From Kiritimatiellia bacterium (GTDB lineage Bacteria > Verrucomicrobiota > Kiritimatiellia > RFP12 > UBA1067), in contig CAAFYT010000012.1 of NCBI GenBank assembly GCA_900767325.1, positions 1 through 7,186 on the forward strand: a DNA stretch of 7,186 nucleotides, in the 5' to 3' direction. Below, piece after piece: positions 1 to 6,214 of this stretch. The notes beneath the pieces are model-generated. The model was not told the origin of the DNA. It was given only the letters and a program-made list of their open reading frames with translations, and did not search any database. Each line of letters opens with the position of its first letter. Position 1 is the first letter of the stretch. The position numbers and the translations under genes are program-made.

Positions 1-196
1 GTAAATAGCGAAGGGTTGGAAAAGAAAGGTGCGTTTCCATAGGATCTCCATTTGACGATTGAGAAACCGCATTTTTGACAATATCTGGACGCGCGCCCTG
101 CGGAAGGGGTGTAGGCAGGCGAATGGAATTTGGGCGGGCGGTTGCCTGTTGATGGCGGCCTCTTGCTTTTTAGCGTCAGACCCTTAGGTGAAATTA
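1..196. other. Leading non-coding stretch, no gene supported
   Basis: No convincing coding sequence is seen on either strand. The only reading frame open at the left edge on the + strand closes at a TAG at 40-42, after 13 codons with no recognisable content, so a trailing end of an upstream gene can be neither shown nor excluded. A TTGACA at 75-80 has no matching -10 at normal spacing. A small possible hairpin (GGC-GGTT-GCC type) lies around 136-149 but has no T-tract after it, so it is not called a terminator. Confidence 0.4.
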
Positions 197-205
197 TGGT
201 ATAAT
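197..205 (+). promoter_or_regulatory. Extended -10 promoter for the five-gene run
   Basis: TGGTATAAT is a perfect match to the housekeeping sigma extended -10 consensus (TGnTATAAT). It sits in an AT-rich island (about 190-212) within GC-rich DNA. No good -35 hexamer lies at 16-18 bp upstream (the best is a weak match around 175-182), which is typical of extended -10 promoters. The predicted transcription start is near 211-213, almost on the first ATG of the downstream gene. The same extended -10 pattern recurs before the tRNA-tuf unit, which supports it as the promoter style of this genome. Confidence 0.7.
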
Positions 206-212
206 ACTCGAT

Positions 213-2435
213 ATGCGGAAGTGTGAAATGATGTTGCTTGGCGGGGCCTTGCTCGCGGCGAGCGTTTTCGGTGGCGAGAAGCCGGAGCGCGCGAACGCGC
301 AGAACGGCGGTGAGTTCGTCTCGGCGGAGTCGATTCCTTCGGCGGTCGATGGCGTGGCCATTCCGCCAGAAGTGCAAAGCGGCGATCTCAAGTTCGATGC
401 CGAAGCCGAAGCGCGCAAATGCGAATCGGCCCTGGCGAAGAAGATCAAGACCCTTCCCCTCGCCAAGCTGGTCAAGGATTCGCGTTTCATCGTCGATGCC
501 CTGGCGCTGGACGCGATCCGCACGGCCGGGGCGACGAACCTGAACGCGCTTGTGCGGAAGCATGGTCGCTACGGGGCGTTCCTCAAGCGCTTTCTCGCCG
601 ATCGTGAATTCATGACGCTCTACGCGGGCGCGGGGCTTGTGCCGACGAACACGGCCGAAGGCGTCCGCGTGATGGCCGACATCTGGTGCCGCGAAAGTCG
701 CAGCGAGGCGTTGGACAAATCGCTTGCGGCGGGAATTGCCGCGGCCTGGGGAGCCGGACCTCTCAGCGCAACGCTGCGCGCGGGCGAACTTCTAAGGCGT
801 GGCGATGGCGGAAGGTGCGATCCGGTGTGGAGGTACTACTTCTTTCTGCAAAGCGCGCGCGAGGGCGTGCTGCACCCGAACTTCGGAAATCTGCGTCCGT
901 GGGAGCTTCGGTTCGTCGTCGGCAACCGGTGGGACGACGAGTCGCTCTGGTGGCTGCAGCGCCGCGTGAATCTGCCGTGGGATCAATACGGCTGGGCCTG
1001 CTGGGCGGCGAAATATACGGGCGTGAGCGCCTTCGGGGCGACGGTCCAGGGCGCGCTTTTCACCGTCCATTCCCCGACGGGAATCGGCGAGGGTCAGCGG
1101 ACGATCCTGCACGGCGGCGTGTGCGGCGCGTTGAGCCACGTCGGGTGTCACGCGGCATCGGCCCATGGGATTCCTTCGTACACCGTCGGTCAGCCGGGAC
1201 ATTGTGCGTATGGGTTCCGCCTTTCGCGCGGCAAGTGGGAAGGGGGCTTCGGCGGCCCTGACGGGAGTCCGCACAACTGGATCTTTCCGGGAGGTGCGCC
1301 GTGGATGACGCAGCTCATGGAGAGCGCCTTCAAGGACGATCGCCACGTGGATCAGTGCGTGGTGCTGCTGGCGTTTGCGCGCGCGGGCGTGCCCGGGGCG
1401 TGGGAGCGGCTGGCGAAGGCGTGGCCGCAGAACTTCTACGTGCAGCAGGACTATCTGGCGAAGCTGCGCGAGGAGGGCGACGCGAAGAAGCTCGCCGCCT
1501 ACGCGAAGACGCTGACGAAGCCCTACGCGAAGAACGGCTTTGCGCTCGTCGAGGTGCTGCGCCCGTTCGAGCGCGAGATCCTCGCCGGGCTTTCGCCTGC
1601 GGAGGGCGTCGACTGGCGGATCTCGGTGAACAAGGCGATTGCGAACTCGCCGTCGTCATGGATGGCGAAGGAGCTCGGCGCGATCTTCGACCGGCAGGTC
1701 GCGGGGCTTGACGCGGCGGCGGAGACGCGGTTCGTGTGCGCGACGTTCTCCGCATTCGGCGCGGGGGAAAACACGGAGGGCCTCGGCGCCTTGCTCGACT
1801 GGGCGATCGGGCGGTATGTGGGCAAGGCGAACGGAGAGGTCTTTTCGAAGGCGCTCGCCACCTTGGGTGGGCTGGGCGGCAAGGTGGATGCGAAGCTTTT
1901 CGCGAAGGCGATTGTGGCGGCCGAGGCCGCGGGGAGCGTGGAGGCGGTGGATGCGCTGACCGATCTGGCGGAGAAGAGCGGCGTTACGGCAGGGAGCGAC
2001 AGCGGCCGCAAGCTGACGCTTCCCGAGGGGGAGCGGCTCGTCTCGGACAAGGGGCTTCTGAAGATCTCCTCCACGTGCGGATGGGATCAGCCCGTCGCGC
2101 ACCGCGCCGTGCTGCGCGATGCGCCGGGGCTGTTCCATACCGACAAGGAAACGGGCAACTGGGCGCTGGTGAAGCTGCCGGAGGCGGTGGATGTCTCGAC
2201 GGTGATGATCGTGAAGAACAGGGGCAACGAATCGCGTTCGCGTCATCTCAAGGTTTCGCGCAGCACGGATGGTGCGACATTCTTCCCCCTTGCCGAAAGC
2301 GACAACACGCCGAACGAGTGGACGATCAACGCGGGTGGCGCGCGCACACAGTGGATCAAGGTGGAACGCATTTCGGACGAAGCGGATTTCTTCCACCTGC
2401 GCAACATCCTCATCTTCACGAAGGAGGCGAAATGA
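213..2435 (+). CDS. Exported transglutaminase-like protein with C-terminal discoidin-like domain
   Basis: The 740-residue product begins with a signal-peptide-like segment (charged MRK, hydrophobic core at about residues 6-20), so export is likely. The middle (about 295-360) resembles the transglutaminase-like core of uncharacterised exported proteins of Planctomycetes and Verrucomicrobia. It carries GGVCGALS with a candidate nucleophile C304, then GQPGHCAYGF with candidate catalytic H330, then a GGPDG segment that could supply an Asp (D350, less certain). Aromatic-rich stretches at 227-268 precede it. Residues about 365-590 are helical, alanine-rich and unassigned. Residues about 605-737 look like an F5/8 type C (discoidin) beta-sandwich, with SxDG, W and hydrophobic-strand spacing that suggest binding to a glycan or the cell surface. 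The mature protein has about ten cysteines. Substrate and reaction are unknown. ATG 228 or 231, preceded by GGAAG at 217-221, are alternative starts. ATG 213 keeps the positive n-region. The stop overlaps the next gene by 4 bp. Confidence 0.8.
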   Translation: MRKCEMMLLGGALLAASVFGGEKPERANAQNGGEFVSAESIPSAVDGVAIPPEVQSGDLKFDAEAEARKCESALAKKIKTLPLAKLVKDSRFIVDALALDAIRTAGATNLNALVRKHGRYGAFLKRFLADREFMTLYAGAGLVPTNTAEGVRVMADIWCRESRSEALDKSLAAGIAAAWGAGPLSATLRAGELLRRGDGGRCDPVWRYYFFLQSAREGVLHPNFGNLRPWELRFVVGNRWDDESLWWLQRRVNLPWDQYGWACWAAKYTGVSAFGATVQGALFTVHSPTGIGEGQRTILHGGVCGALSHVGCHAASAHGIPSYTVGQPGHCAYGFRLSRGKWEGGFGGPDGSPHNWIFPGGAPWMTQLMESAFKDDRHVDQCVVLLAFARAGVPGAWERLAKAWPQNFYVQQDYLAKLREEGDAKKLAAYAKTLTKPYAKNGFALVEVLRPFEREILAGLSPAEGVDWRISVNKAIANSPSSWMAKELGAIFDRQVAGLDAAAETRFVCATFSAFGAGENTEGLGALLDWAIGRYVGKANGEVFSKALATLGGLGGKVDAKLFAKAIVAAEAAGSVEAVDALTDLAEKSGVTAGSDSGRKLTLPEGERLVSDKGLLKISSTCGWDQPVAHRAVLRDAPGLFHTDKETGNWALVKLPEAVDVSTVMIVKNRGNESRSRHLKVSRSTDGATFFPLAESDNTPNEWTINAGGARTQWIKVERISDEADFFHLRNILIFTKEAK
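2421..2427 (+). promoter_or_regulatory. Strong Shine-Dalgarno that fixes the start of the second gene
   Basis: AAGGAGG lies within the last codons of the first gene, 4 bp before ATG 2432. It shows that the true start is at 2432, although the reading frame stays open for nearly 700 bp upstream inside the first gene. The identical heptamer precedes the third gene. Confidence 0.75.
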
Positions 2436-3634
2436 AGAGGTTGGCGCTCGGATTGACCGTGGTGTGCCTGACGCTCGTGGCGGGGGCGGCCAGCAAGGTT
2501 ACGGACTACGCCAAGGCGGTGGACTGCGGAAAGGACGCGGTGGTGCTGTGCGTGGGGAGCGGCTGGATGAAGGACTGCGAGAAGTACAAGACGGTCTTCG
2601 GCACGCTCGCCGCGCGCACGCCGGGAGATTTCGTCTTCGCGCTTTATGACCGTCCTTCGGGGTTGAGCGAGGAGCAGGTCAAGGCGCTCGGCAAGCTTCC
2701 CGTCGAGTTCTTCGGCTATCCGTGTCTCATCTACATCGACAACGCGGGGCGGCCAATCGCGCAGTACGAGGGGATCTCCCTGGAGGCGCTCGCGAAGATC
2801 GGCGGAAAGCTCGGGGAACACGCGAAGATGTGCGCAACGCGCGATGCGGCGATCAAGAATGCGCGTACGGCGAAGGATCCGCGGACGAAGGCGAAGCTGA
2901 TCGGACGTGCGCTTGCGCCGTGGCTGGACCCGATCATCGATACGTATTCGGAGCGGGCGATCGGAAGCTATCAGGCGGCGGCGAAGCCGTTCGTGAAGGA
3001 GATGCGCGAGGCGGATCCGGCGGATCCCGAGGGCTGGGCCGAGAAGTACGAGTTCTGCTATGCGCCGATCATGGAGAAGACGATCTGCAAGGGCGGCGAG
3101 GCGGCGGCGCGCGCGGAGATCGAGCGGCTGCTCGGCAAGAGCGCGTTTCGTCCCATTCAGCGCCAGTTCGTCTACGGCATGCTCTTCAAGGTCGAGCTGG
3201 ACCAGGTTCGCGATGACGAAGCGCCGCTCGATCGCGCGATCCGGGCGCTGCGCACGGGCATCGACATCGCGCCGCGGACGACGCTGGCGCAGGCGATGCG
3301 CAACCTGCTCGCCTACTACACGGAGCCGGTCCGGCTGCGCGATATGCGCTGGACGAGCCGCGACAACCGTCCGCGTTGGCAGGCGGCGGAATGCGATTGC
3401 TCAAGGGACGTGCACGATAGCGGACGCTACCTCGTCGAGTTCCATGCGCTGACCGATGGCACGCAGATCCGCAAGGTGTCGTTCGAAGGCGGCAAGATCG
3501 GCACGCAAAAGCCCGGAACGCAGACATGGGCCTGCGACTTTCCGGGAGGGAGGCCGATTCTGAAATTTGAACTCAAGGGCTCGGGATGGTTCTCGGGTAC
3601 CGGCGAGATCAGAATAACCAAAGGAGGAACATGA
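2432..3634 (+). CDS. Exported degenerate thioredoxin-fold protein
   Basis: The 400-residue product has a clear signal peptide (MKR, then a hydrophobic stretch to about residue 20). Residues about 25-130 look like a thioredoxin fold: strand VVLCVGSG, an active-site-like region SGWMKDC (residues 43-49), strand DFVFALYD, then FGYPCLIYIDNAGRPIAQYEG, which matches the cis-Pro loop (P97) and final strands of thioredoxins. Set against the next gene (SDWCGWC), the first redox Cys is replaced by Met 46 and only C49 remains, so dithiol exchange of the usual kind is unlikely. Residues about 135-310 are helical and unassigned. The C-terminal 80 residues look beta-rich, with a CDC at 321-323 and C368. I infer a chaperone, adaptor or thiol-binding role in the envelope. 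Translation is probably coupled to the first gene through ATGA, and the 3' end overlaps the third gene. No named family is recognised with certainty. Confidence 0.8.
   Translation: MKRLALGLTVVCLTLVAGAASKVTDYAKAVDCGKDAVVLCVGSGWMKDCEKYKTVFGTLAARTPGDFVFALYDRPSGLSEEQVKALGKLPVEFFGYPCLIYIDNAGRPIAQYEGISLEALAKIGGKLGEHAKMCATRDAAIKNARTAKDPRTKAKLIGRALAPWLDPIIDTYSERAIGSYQAAAKPFVKEMREADPADPEGWAEKYEFCYAPIMEKTICKGGEAAARAEIERLLGKSAFRPIQRQFVYGMLFKVELDQVRDDEAPLDRAIRALRTGIDIAPRTTLAQAMRNLLAYYTEPVRLRDMRWTSRDNRPRWQAAECDCSRDVHDSGRYLVEFHALTDGTQIRKVSFEGGKIGTQKPGTQTWACDFPGGRPILKFELKGSGWFSGTGEIRITKGGT
3621..3627 (+). promoter_or_regulatory. Shine-Dalgarno for the third gene
   Basis: AAGGAGG is placed 3 bp before ATG 3631 and 6 bp before ATG 3634. 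The 6-bp spacing is closer to the usual optimum and favours ATG 3634, but ATG 3631 would only add one Met. Confidence 0.65.
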
Positions 3635-4407
3635 TGAAGAAGTCGATAGCAGGCATCCTCGCGGCAGTGCCGCTCGCGGCCCTCGCCGCAACCTCGACCC
3701 CGACGGGCTTTACGGACGATCTCGACGCCGCGCTCAAACGGGCGAAGGAATCGGGCAAGCTCGTCTACGTCTGCTTCTCGGGCAGCGATTGGTGCGGCTG
3801 GTGCATCCGGCTCGAAAAGGAGGTCTTTTCCAACGCCTCCTTCGCAAAGTCGCTGACGAACGACTACGAGCTCGTGTTCATCGATTCGCCGCGCGACAAG
3901 TCGCGTCTCTCCGAGCAGGCGAAGGCGAACAATCCGAAGATCACGCGCAAATACAAGATCAGCGGCTTTCCGTCGATGATCGTGTTCGACGGCGCCAGCG
4001 GCGAAATCCTCGCGCAGGAGGCCGCCTACCGCGCCGGCGGCGCAGAAGAATACGTCAAGTTCCTGATGGGCATTCGCAAGAACCCCGCCGCGCTCAAGGC
4101 CGCGAAGGAGCTGGAGGCGAAATGGCTTCAGCCGCTGAGGGACGGTTACGATAAGCTGTTCGAGGAGCTGAACGACGAGTGCGGCAAGTTCATCGACGCG
4201 GCGCTGAAGAAGCCCGGCAACACGAAGAGCCGCGACGAATTGAGGATGGAGTCGGTTTCGGTCGCAAAGGCGATGCTGCCGAAGTTCCGCGCGCTCCAGC
4301 AGGACGCGGAGAAGAAGTCCGCCGCGGCCCCCAAGGAGATCCGCGAGCAAGTCGCCGACTACGCGCAGGAGCTGGCCGATTGGATCAAATCGGTTGAGCA
4401 GATGTGA
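3634..4407 (+). CDS. Exported thioredoxin-like protein with intact CGWC motif
   Basis: The 257-residue product starts with a signal peptide (MKKS, hydrophobic to ALAA at about residue 19). Residues about 24-150 form a thioredoxin-like domain of the type found in many exported single-domain thioredoxins. It has strand LVYVCFSGSDW, the redox motif C54-G-W-C57 near the start of a helix, EVFSNASFAKSLTNDYELVFID, and the cis-Pro loop ISGFPSMIVFD (P113). It should act as a thiol-disulfide reductase or isomerase outside the cytoplasm. Residues about 150-257 are charged, alpha-helical and probably coiled-coil, perhaps for dimerisation or partner binding. It lies directly after the degenerate homologue and the cysteine-rich gene, which are plausible clients or partners (inference). 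A start at 3631 (MM) is possible. The gene overlaps the previous stop by 1 bp and the next gene by 4 bp (GTGA). Confidence 0.85.
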   Translation: MKKSIAGILAAVPLAALAATSTPTGFTDDLDAALKRAKESGKLVYVCFSGSDWCGWCIRLEKEVFSNASFAKSLTNDYELVFIDSPRDKSRLSEQAKANNPKITRKYKISGFPSMIVFDGASGEILAQEAAYRAGGAEEYVKFLMGIRKNPAALKAAKELEAKWLQPLRDGYDKLFEELNDECGKFIDAALKKPGNTKSRDELRMESVSVAKAMLPKFRALQQDAEKKSAAAPKEIREQVADYAQELADWIKSVEQM

Positions 4408-5603
4408 AGTCGCTAACCGAGCTCTATCGCATCGGCCGAGGGCCGAGTTCGAGTCATACGATGGGTCCGGCTGCGGCCGCGGCCCATTTCCGGACGACGC
4501 ACGGTGCGCGCGCCGAGCGATTCGCTGTAACTCTCTACGGGTCGTTGGCCGCCACCGGGCGCGGACATCTGACGGACAAGGCGGTGGAGGCGGAGCTCGG
4601 CGCTGCGCGCACGACCGTGGAGTGGCATCCTGAGAAGGAGTTGCCGTTCCATCCCAATGCGCTTTCGATCGCGGCGTTCGATCGTGGCGGGGTGAAGATC
4701 GCCGAGGAGACCTATTACTCGGTCGGGGGCGGTGCGATCACGATCGGCGAGAAGCCGGTCGAAAGCCCCGAGGTCTATCCGTATGCGAGCATGGACGAGG
4801 TTCTGCGGCAGTGCGACAGGACCGGGCTTGCGCTGTGGCAGATCGTCGAACGTGCGGAAGGCAAGGGAATCTGGAAGTACCTCGACAAGGTCTGGGGGCT
4901 GATGAGCGATTCGATCGCCGAGGGGCTCTCGCACGATGGCGCCTTGCTGGGACCGCTTAACCTGCCGCGTCAGGCGCGGGCGAACTACCTGAAGGCGAAG
5001 TTCCAGCGTACGGAGATGAAGCGCACGGGAATTCTCGTTGCGTATGCGCGCGCGGTCGCCGAAGAGAACGCCTCGCTCGGGACGATCGTCACGGCTCCGA
5101 CCTGCGGGAGCTGCGGCATCCTGCCGGCGGTTCTGCGCTATGTCAAGGAGACGTTCCGCTGTTCGAAGACGGAGATCCTCCACGCGCTGGCGACAGCCGG
5201 ACTTTTCGGGAACATGGTGAAGCAGAACGGCTCCATCTCCGGCGCGGAGGTCGGGTGCCAGGGCGAGGTTGGCGTTGCGTGCGCGATGGCCTCGGCCGCG
5301 GCCTCGTATCTTTTCGGTGGAACGCCGCGCCAATGCGAGACGGCGGCGGAGATCGGGCTGGAGCATTTTCTGGGGTTGACCTGCGATCCTGTAATGGGGC
5401 TCGTGCAGATTCCCTGCATCGAACGCAATGCCCTGGCCGCGACGCACGCGATCGTCGCGGGCGAGATGTCCATCCTCTCCGACGGCTCGCATGTCGTCTC
5501 GTTCGATGCGGTCATCAAGACGATGGTCGAAACGGGCCACGACCTGCCGTCGCTCTACCGCGAAACCTCGCGCGGCGGGCTCTCGCGCCACGTGAGGCGA
5601 TAG
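4404..5603 (+). CDS. sdaA: L-serine dehydratase, iron-sulfur-dependent, single chain
   Basis: Cytoplasmic enzyme that deaminates L-serine to pyruvate and ammonia using a [4Fe-4S] cluster. Family signatures are plain: GPSSSHT near the N-terminus (residues 13-19), YGSLAATGRGH (45-55), YYSVGGGAI (104-112), APTCGSCGILPAVL (231-244), SGAEVGCQGEVG (279-290), GLTCDPVMGLVQ (324-335) and PCIERN (337-342), ending in ETSRGG. C285, C327 and C338 match the three conserved cluster cysteines. At 399 residues it fits the short single-chain form rather than the roughly 454-residue E. coli SdaA, with the N-terminal regulatory-type domain trimmed. The C-terminus (GGLSRHVRR) has no cysteine, unlike E. coli SdaA, which ends with one. 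The start is GTG 4404, overlapping the previous stop (GTGA). No Shine-Dalgarno is visible, so translation is probably coupled. folK follows after 1 bp. Confidence 0.95.
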   Translation: MKSLTELYRIGRGPSSSHTMGPAAAAAHFRTTHGARAERFAVTLYGSLAATGRGHLTDKAVEAELGAARTTVEWHPEKELPFHPNALSIAAFDRGGVKIAEETYYSVGGGAITIGEKPVESPEVYPYASMDEVLRQCDRTGLALWQIVERAEGKGIWKYLDKVWGLMSDSIAEGLSHDGALLGPLNLPRQARANYLKAKFQRTEMKRTGILVAYARAVAEENASLGTIVTAPTCGSCGILPAVLRYVKETFRCSKTEILHALATAGLFGNMVKQNGSISGAEVGCQGEVGVACAMASAAASYLFGGTPRQCETAAEIGLEHFLGLTCDPVMGLVQIPCIERNALAATHAIVAGEMSILSDGSHVVSFDAVIKTMVETGHDLPSLYRETSRGGLSRHVRR

Positions 5604-5604
5604 G

Positions 5605-6060
5605 GTGGGCGTGCGGGCGATTGTCTCGCTCGGTTCCAACCTGGAGCCGCGCCGAGAGTACTTGACGCGGGCGCTCGCGGCGCTCGCGGCCTTGCCCGAA
5701 ACGCGCTGCGTCAAGGCGAGCGAGATCGTCGAAACCGAACCGGTCGATGTTCCGGACGAATTCGCGCATCTCAAGTTCCTCAATCAGGTCGCGATCTTCG
5801 ACACGGATCTGGAGGTGCACGAGTTCTCGCGGCGCATGCATGCGATCGAGGATGGACTCGGTCGGCGGCGGACGGTGCGGAACGGTCCGCGGACGATCGA
5901 CCTCGATCTGATCGACTTCGGTGGGCTTCGTCTGAATGAGGAGGGGCTTGTTCTGCCGCATCCGCGCGCGCAGGCGCGGGAGTTCGTCAGGGAGCCGCTC
6001 AAGAAATTTGGAATTATTTTGGCCGACCCTCTTGCAAGCGCGGGTGGTTTTTTGATATAA
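5605..6060 (+). CDS. folK: 6-hydroxymethyl-7,8-dihydropterin pyrophosphokinase
   Basis: Transfers pyrophosphate from ATP to 6-hydroxymethyl-7,8-dihydropterin, the step before dihydropteroate synthase in folate synthesis. HPPK landmarks are visible in the 151-residue product: VSLGSNL (7-13), ETEPV (43-47), FLNQVA (58-63), LGRRR (85-89), the signature NGPRTIDLDLI (93-103) with metal-binding D99 and D101, and LPHPRAQAREFV (117-128). The start is GTG 5605, 1 bp after the sdaA stop, with GAGG at 5594-5597 at suitable spacing. GTG 5611 is the alternative. The protein ends soon after the REFVREPL strand and is slightly shorter than E. coli FolK (159). Its last 17 or so residues are encoded by AT-rich DNA that also contains the downstream tRNA promoter, and its TAA stop is part of that -10 box. 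No folP or folB is in the window. Confidence 0.93.
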   Translation: MGVRAIVSLGSNLEPRREYLTRALAALAALPETRCVKASEIVETEPVDVPDEFAHLKFLNQVAIFDTDLEVHEFSRRMHAIEDGLGRRRTVRNGPRTIDLDLIDFGGLRLNEEGLVLPHPRAQAREFVREPLKKFGIILADPLASAGGFLI

Positions 6061-6061
6061 T
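6032..6061 (+). promoter_or_regulatory. Promoter of the tRNA-Thr-tuf transcript
   Basis: TTGCAA (6032-6037) and TATAAT (6056-6061) are separated by 18 bp, and TGA at 6053-6055 makes the -10 an extended one. The predicted start is near 6068, giving a leader of about 17 nt before the tRNA that RNase P would remove. The promoter lies within the 3' end of folK. A strong promoter is expected for a stable RNA plus EF-Tu. Confidence 0.8.
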
Positions 6062-6084
6062 AACCAAGTTTTCGTATCTAAGAA

Positions 6085-6160
<76 letters not shown>

Positions 6161-6214
6161 TTCTTACGGGGACAAAAAGAAGACAACAACAACCACTCAC
6201 AGGAGTAATTAGCA
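6161..6214 (+). promoter_or_regulatory. tuf leader with Shine-Dalgarno
   Basis: This 54-nt spacer between tRNA-Thr and tuf is AT- and A-rich, with a CAACAACAACC run at 6184-6194. It looks unstructured, which suits efficient ribosome loading. AGGAG at 6201-6205 lies 9 bp before ATG 6215. No promoter or terminator is visible in it, so tuf depends on the promoter before the tRNA. Confidence 0.7.

Noticed and set aside
75..80. TTGACA as a -35 box
   Set aside because: No -10-like hexamer lies 16-19 bp downstream, and the real -10 is more than 110 bp away.
1736..2431. Upstream extension of the second gene's frame inside the first gene
   Set aside because: The extension is Gly/Arg-rich out-of-frame translation of the first gene. 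The signal peptide and AAGGAGG place the start at 2432.
3586..3633. Earlier start for the thioredoxin gene at 3586
   Set aside because: It would put 16 extra residues before a clear signal peptide and ignore the strong Shine-Dalgarno at 3621-3627.
3427..4350. Long open frame on the - strand (307 codons) opposite the thioredoxin gene
   Set aside because: It lies antisense to two genes with signal peptides, Shine-Dalgarno sites and thioredoxin motifs, and has no motif of its own.
4413..5783. Long open frame on the - strand (456 codons) opposite sdaA and folK
   Set aside because: The protein is Arg-rich with no recognisable motif, and the + strand carries unmistakable SdaA and FolK. It is a product of high GC on the antisense strand.
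6026..6053. Possible intrinsic terminator (ACCC/GGGT stem followed by six T)
   Set aside because: The stem is only 4 bp plus a mismatch, with a large loop, and GG separates it from the T run. The T run is better explained as part of the promoter spacer.
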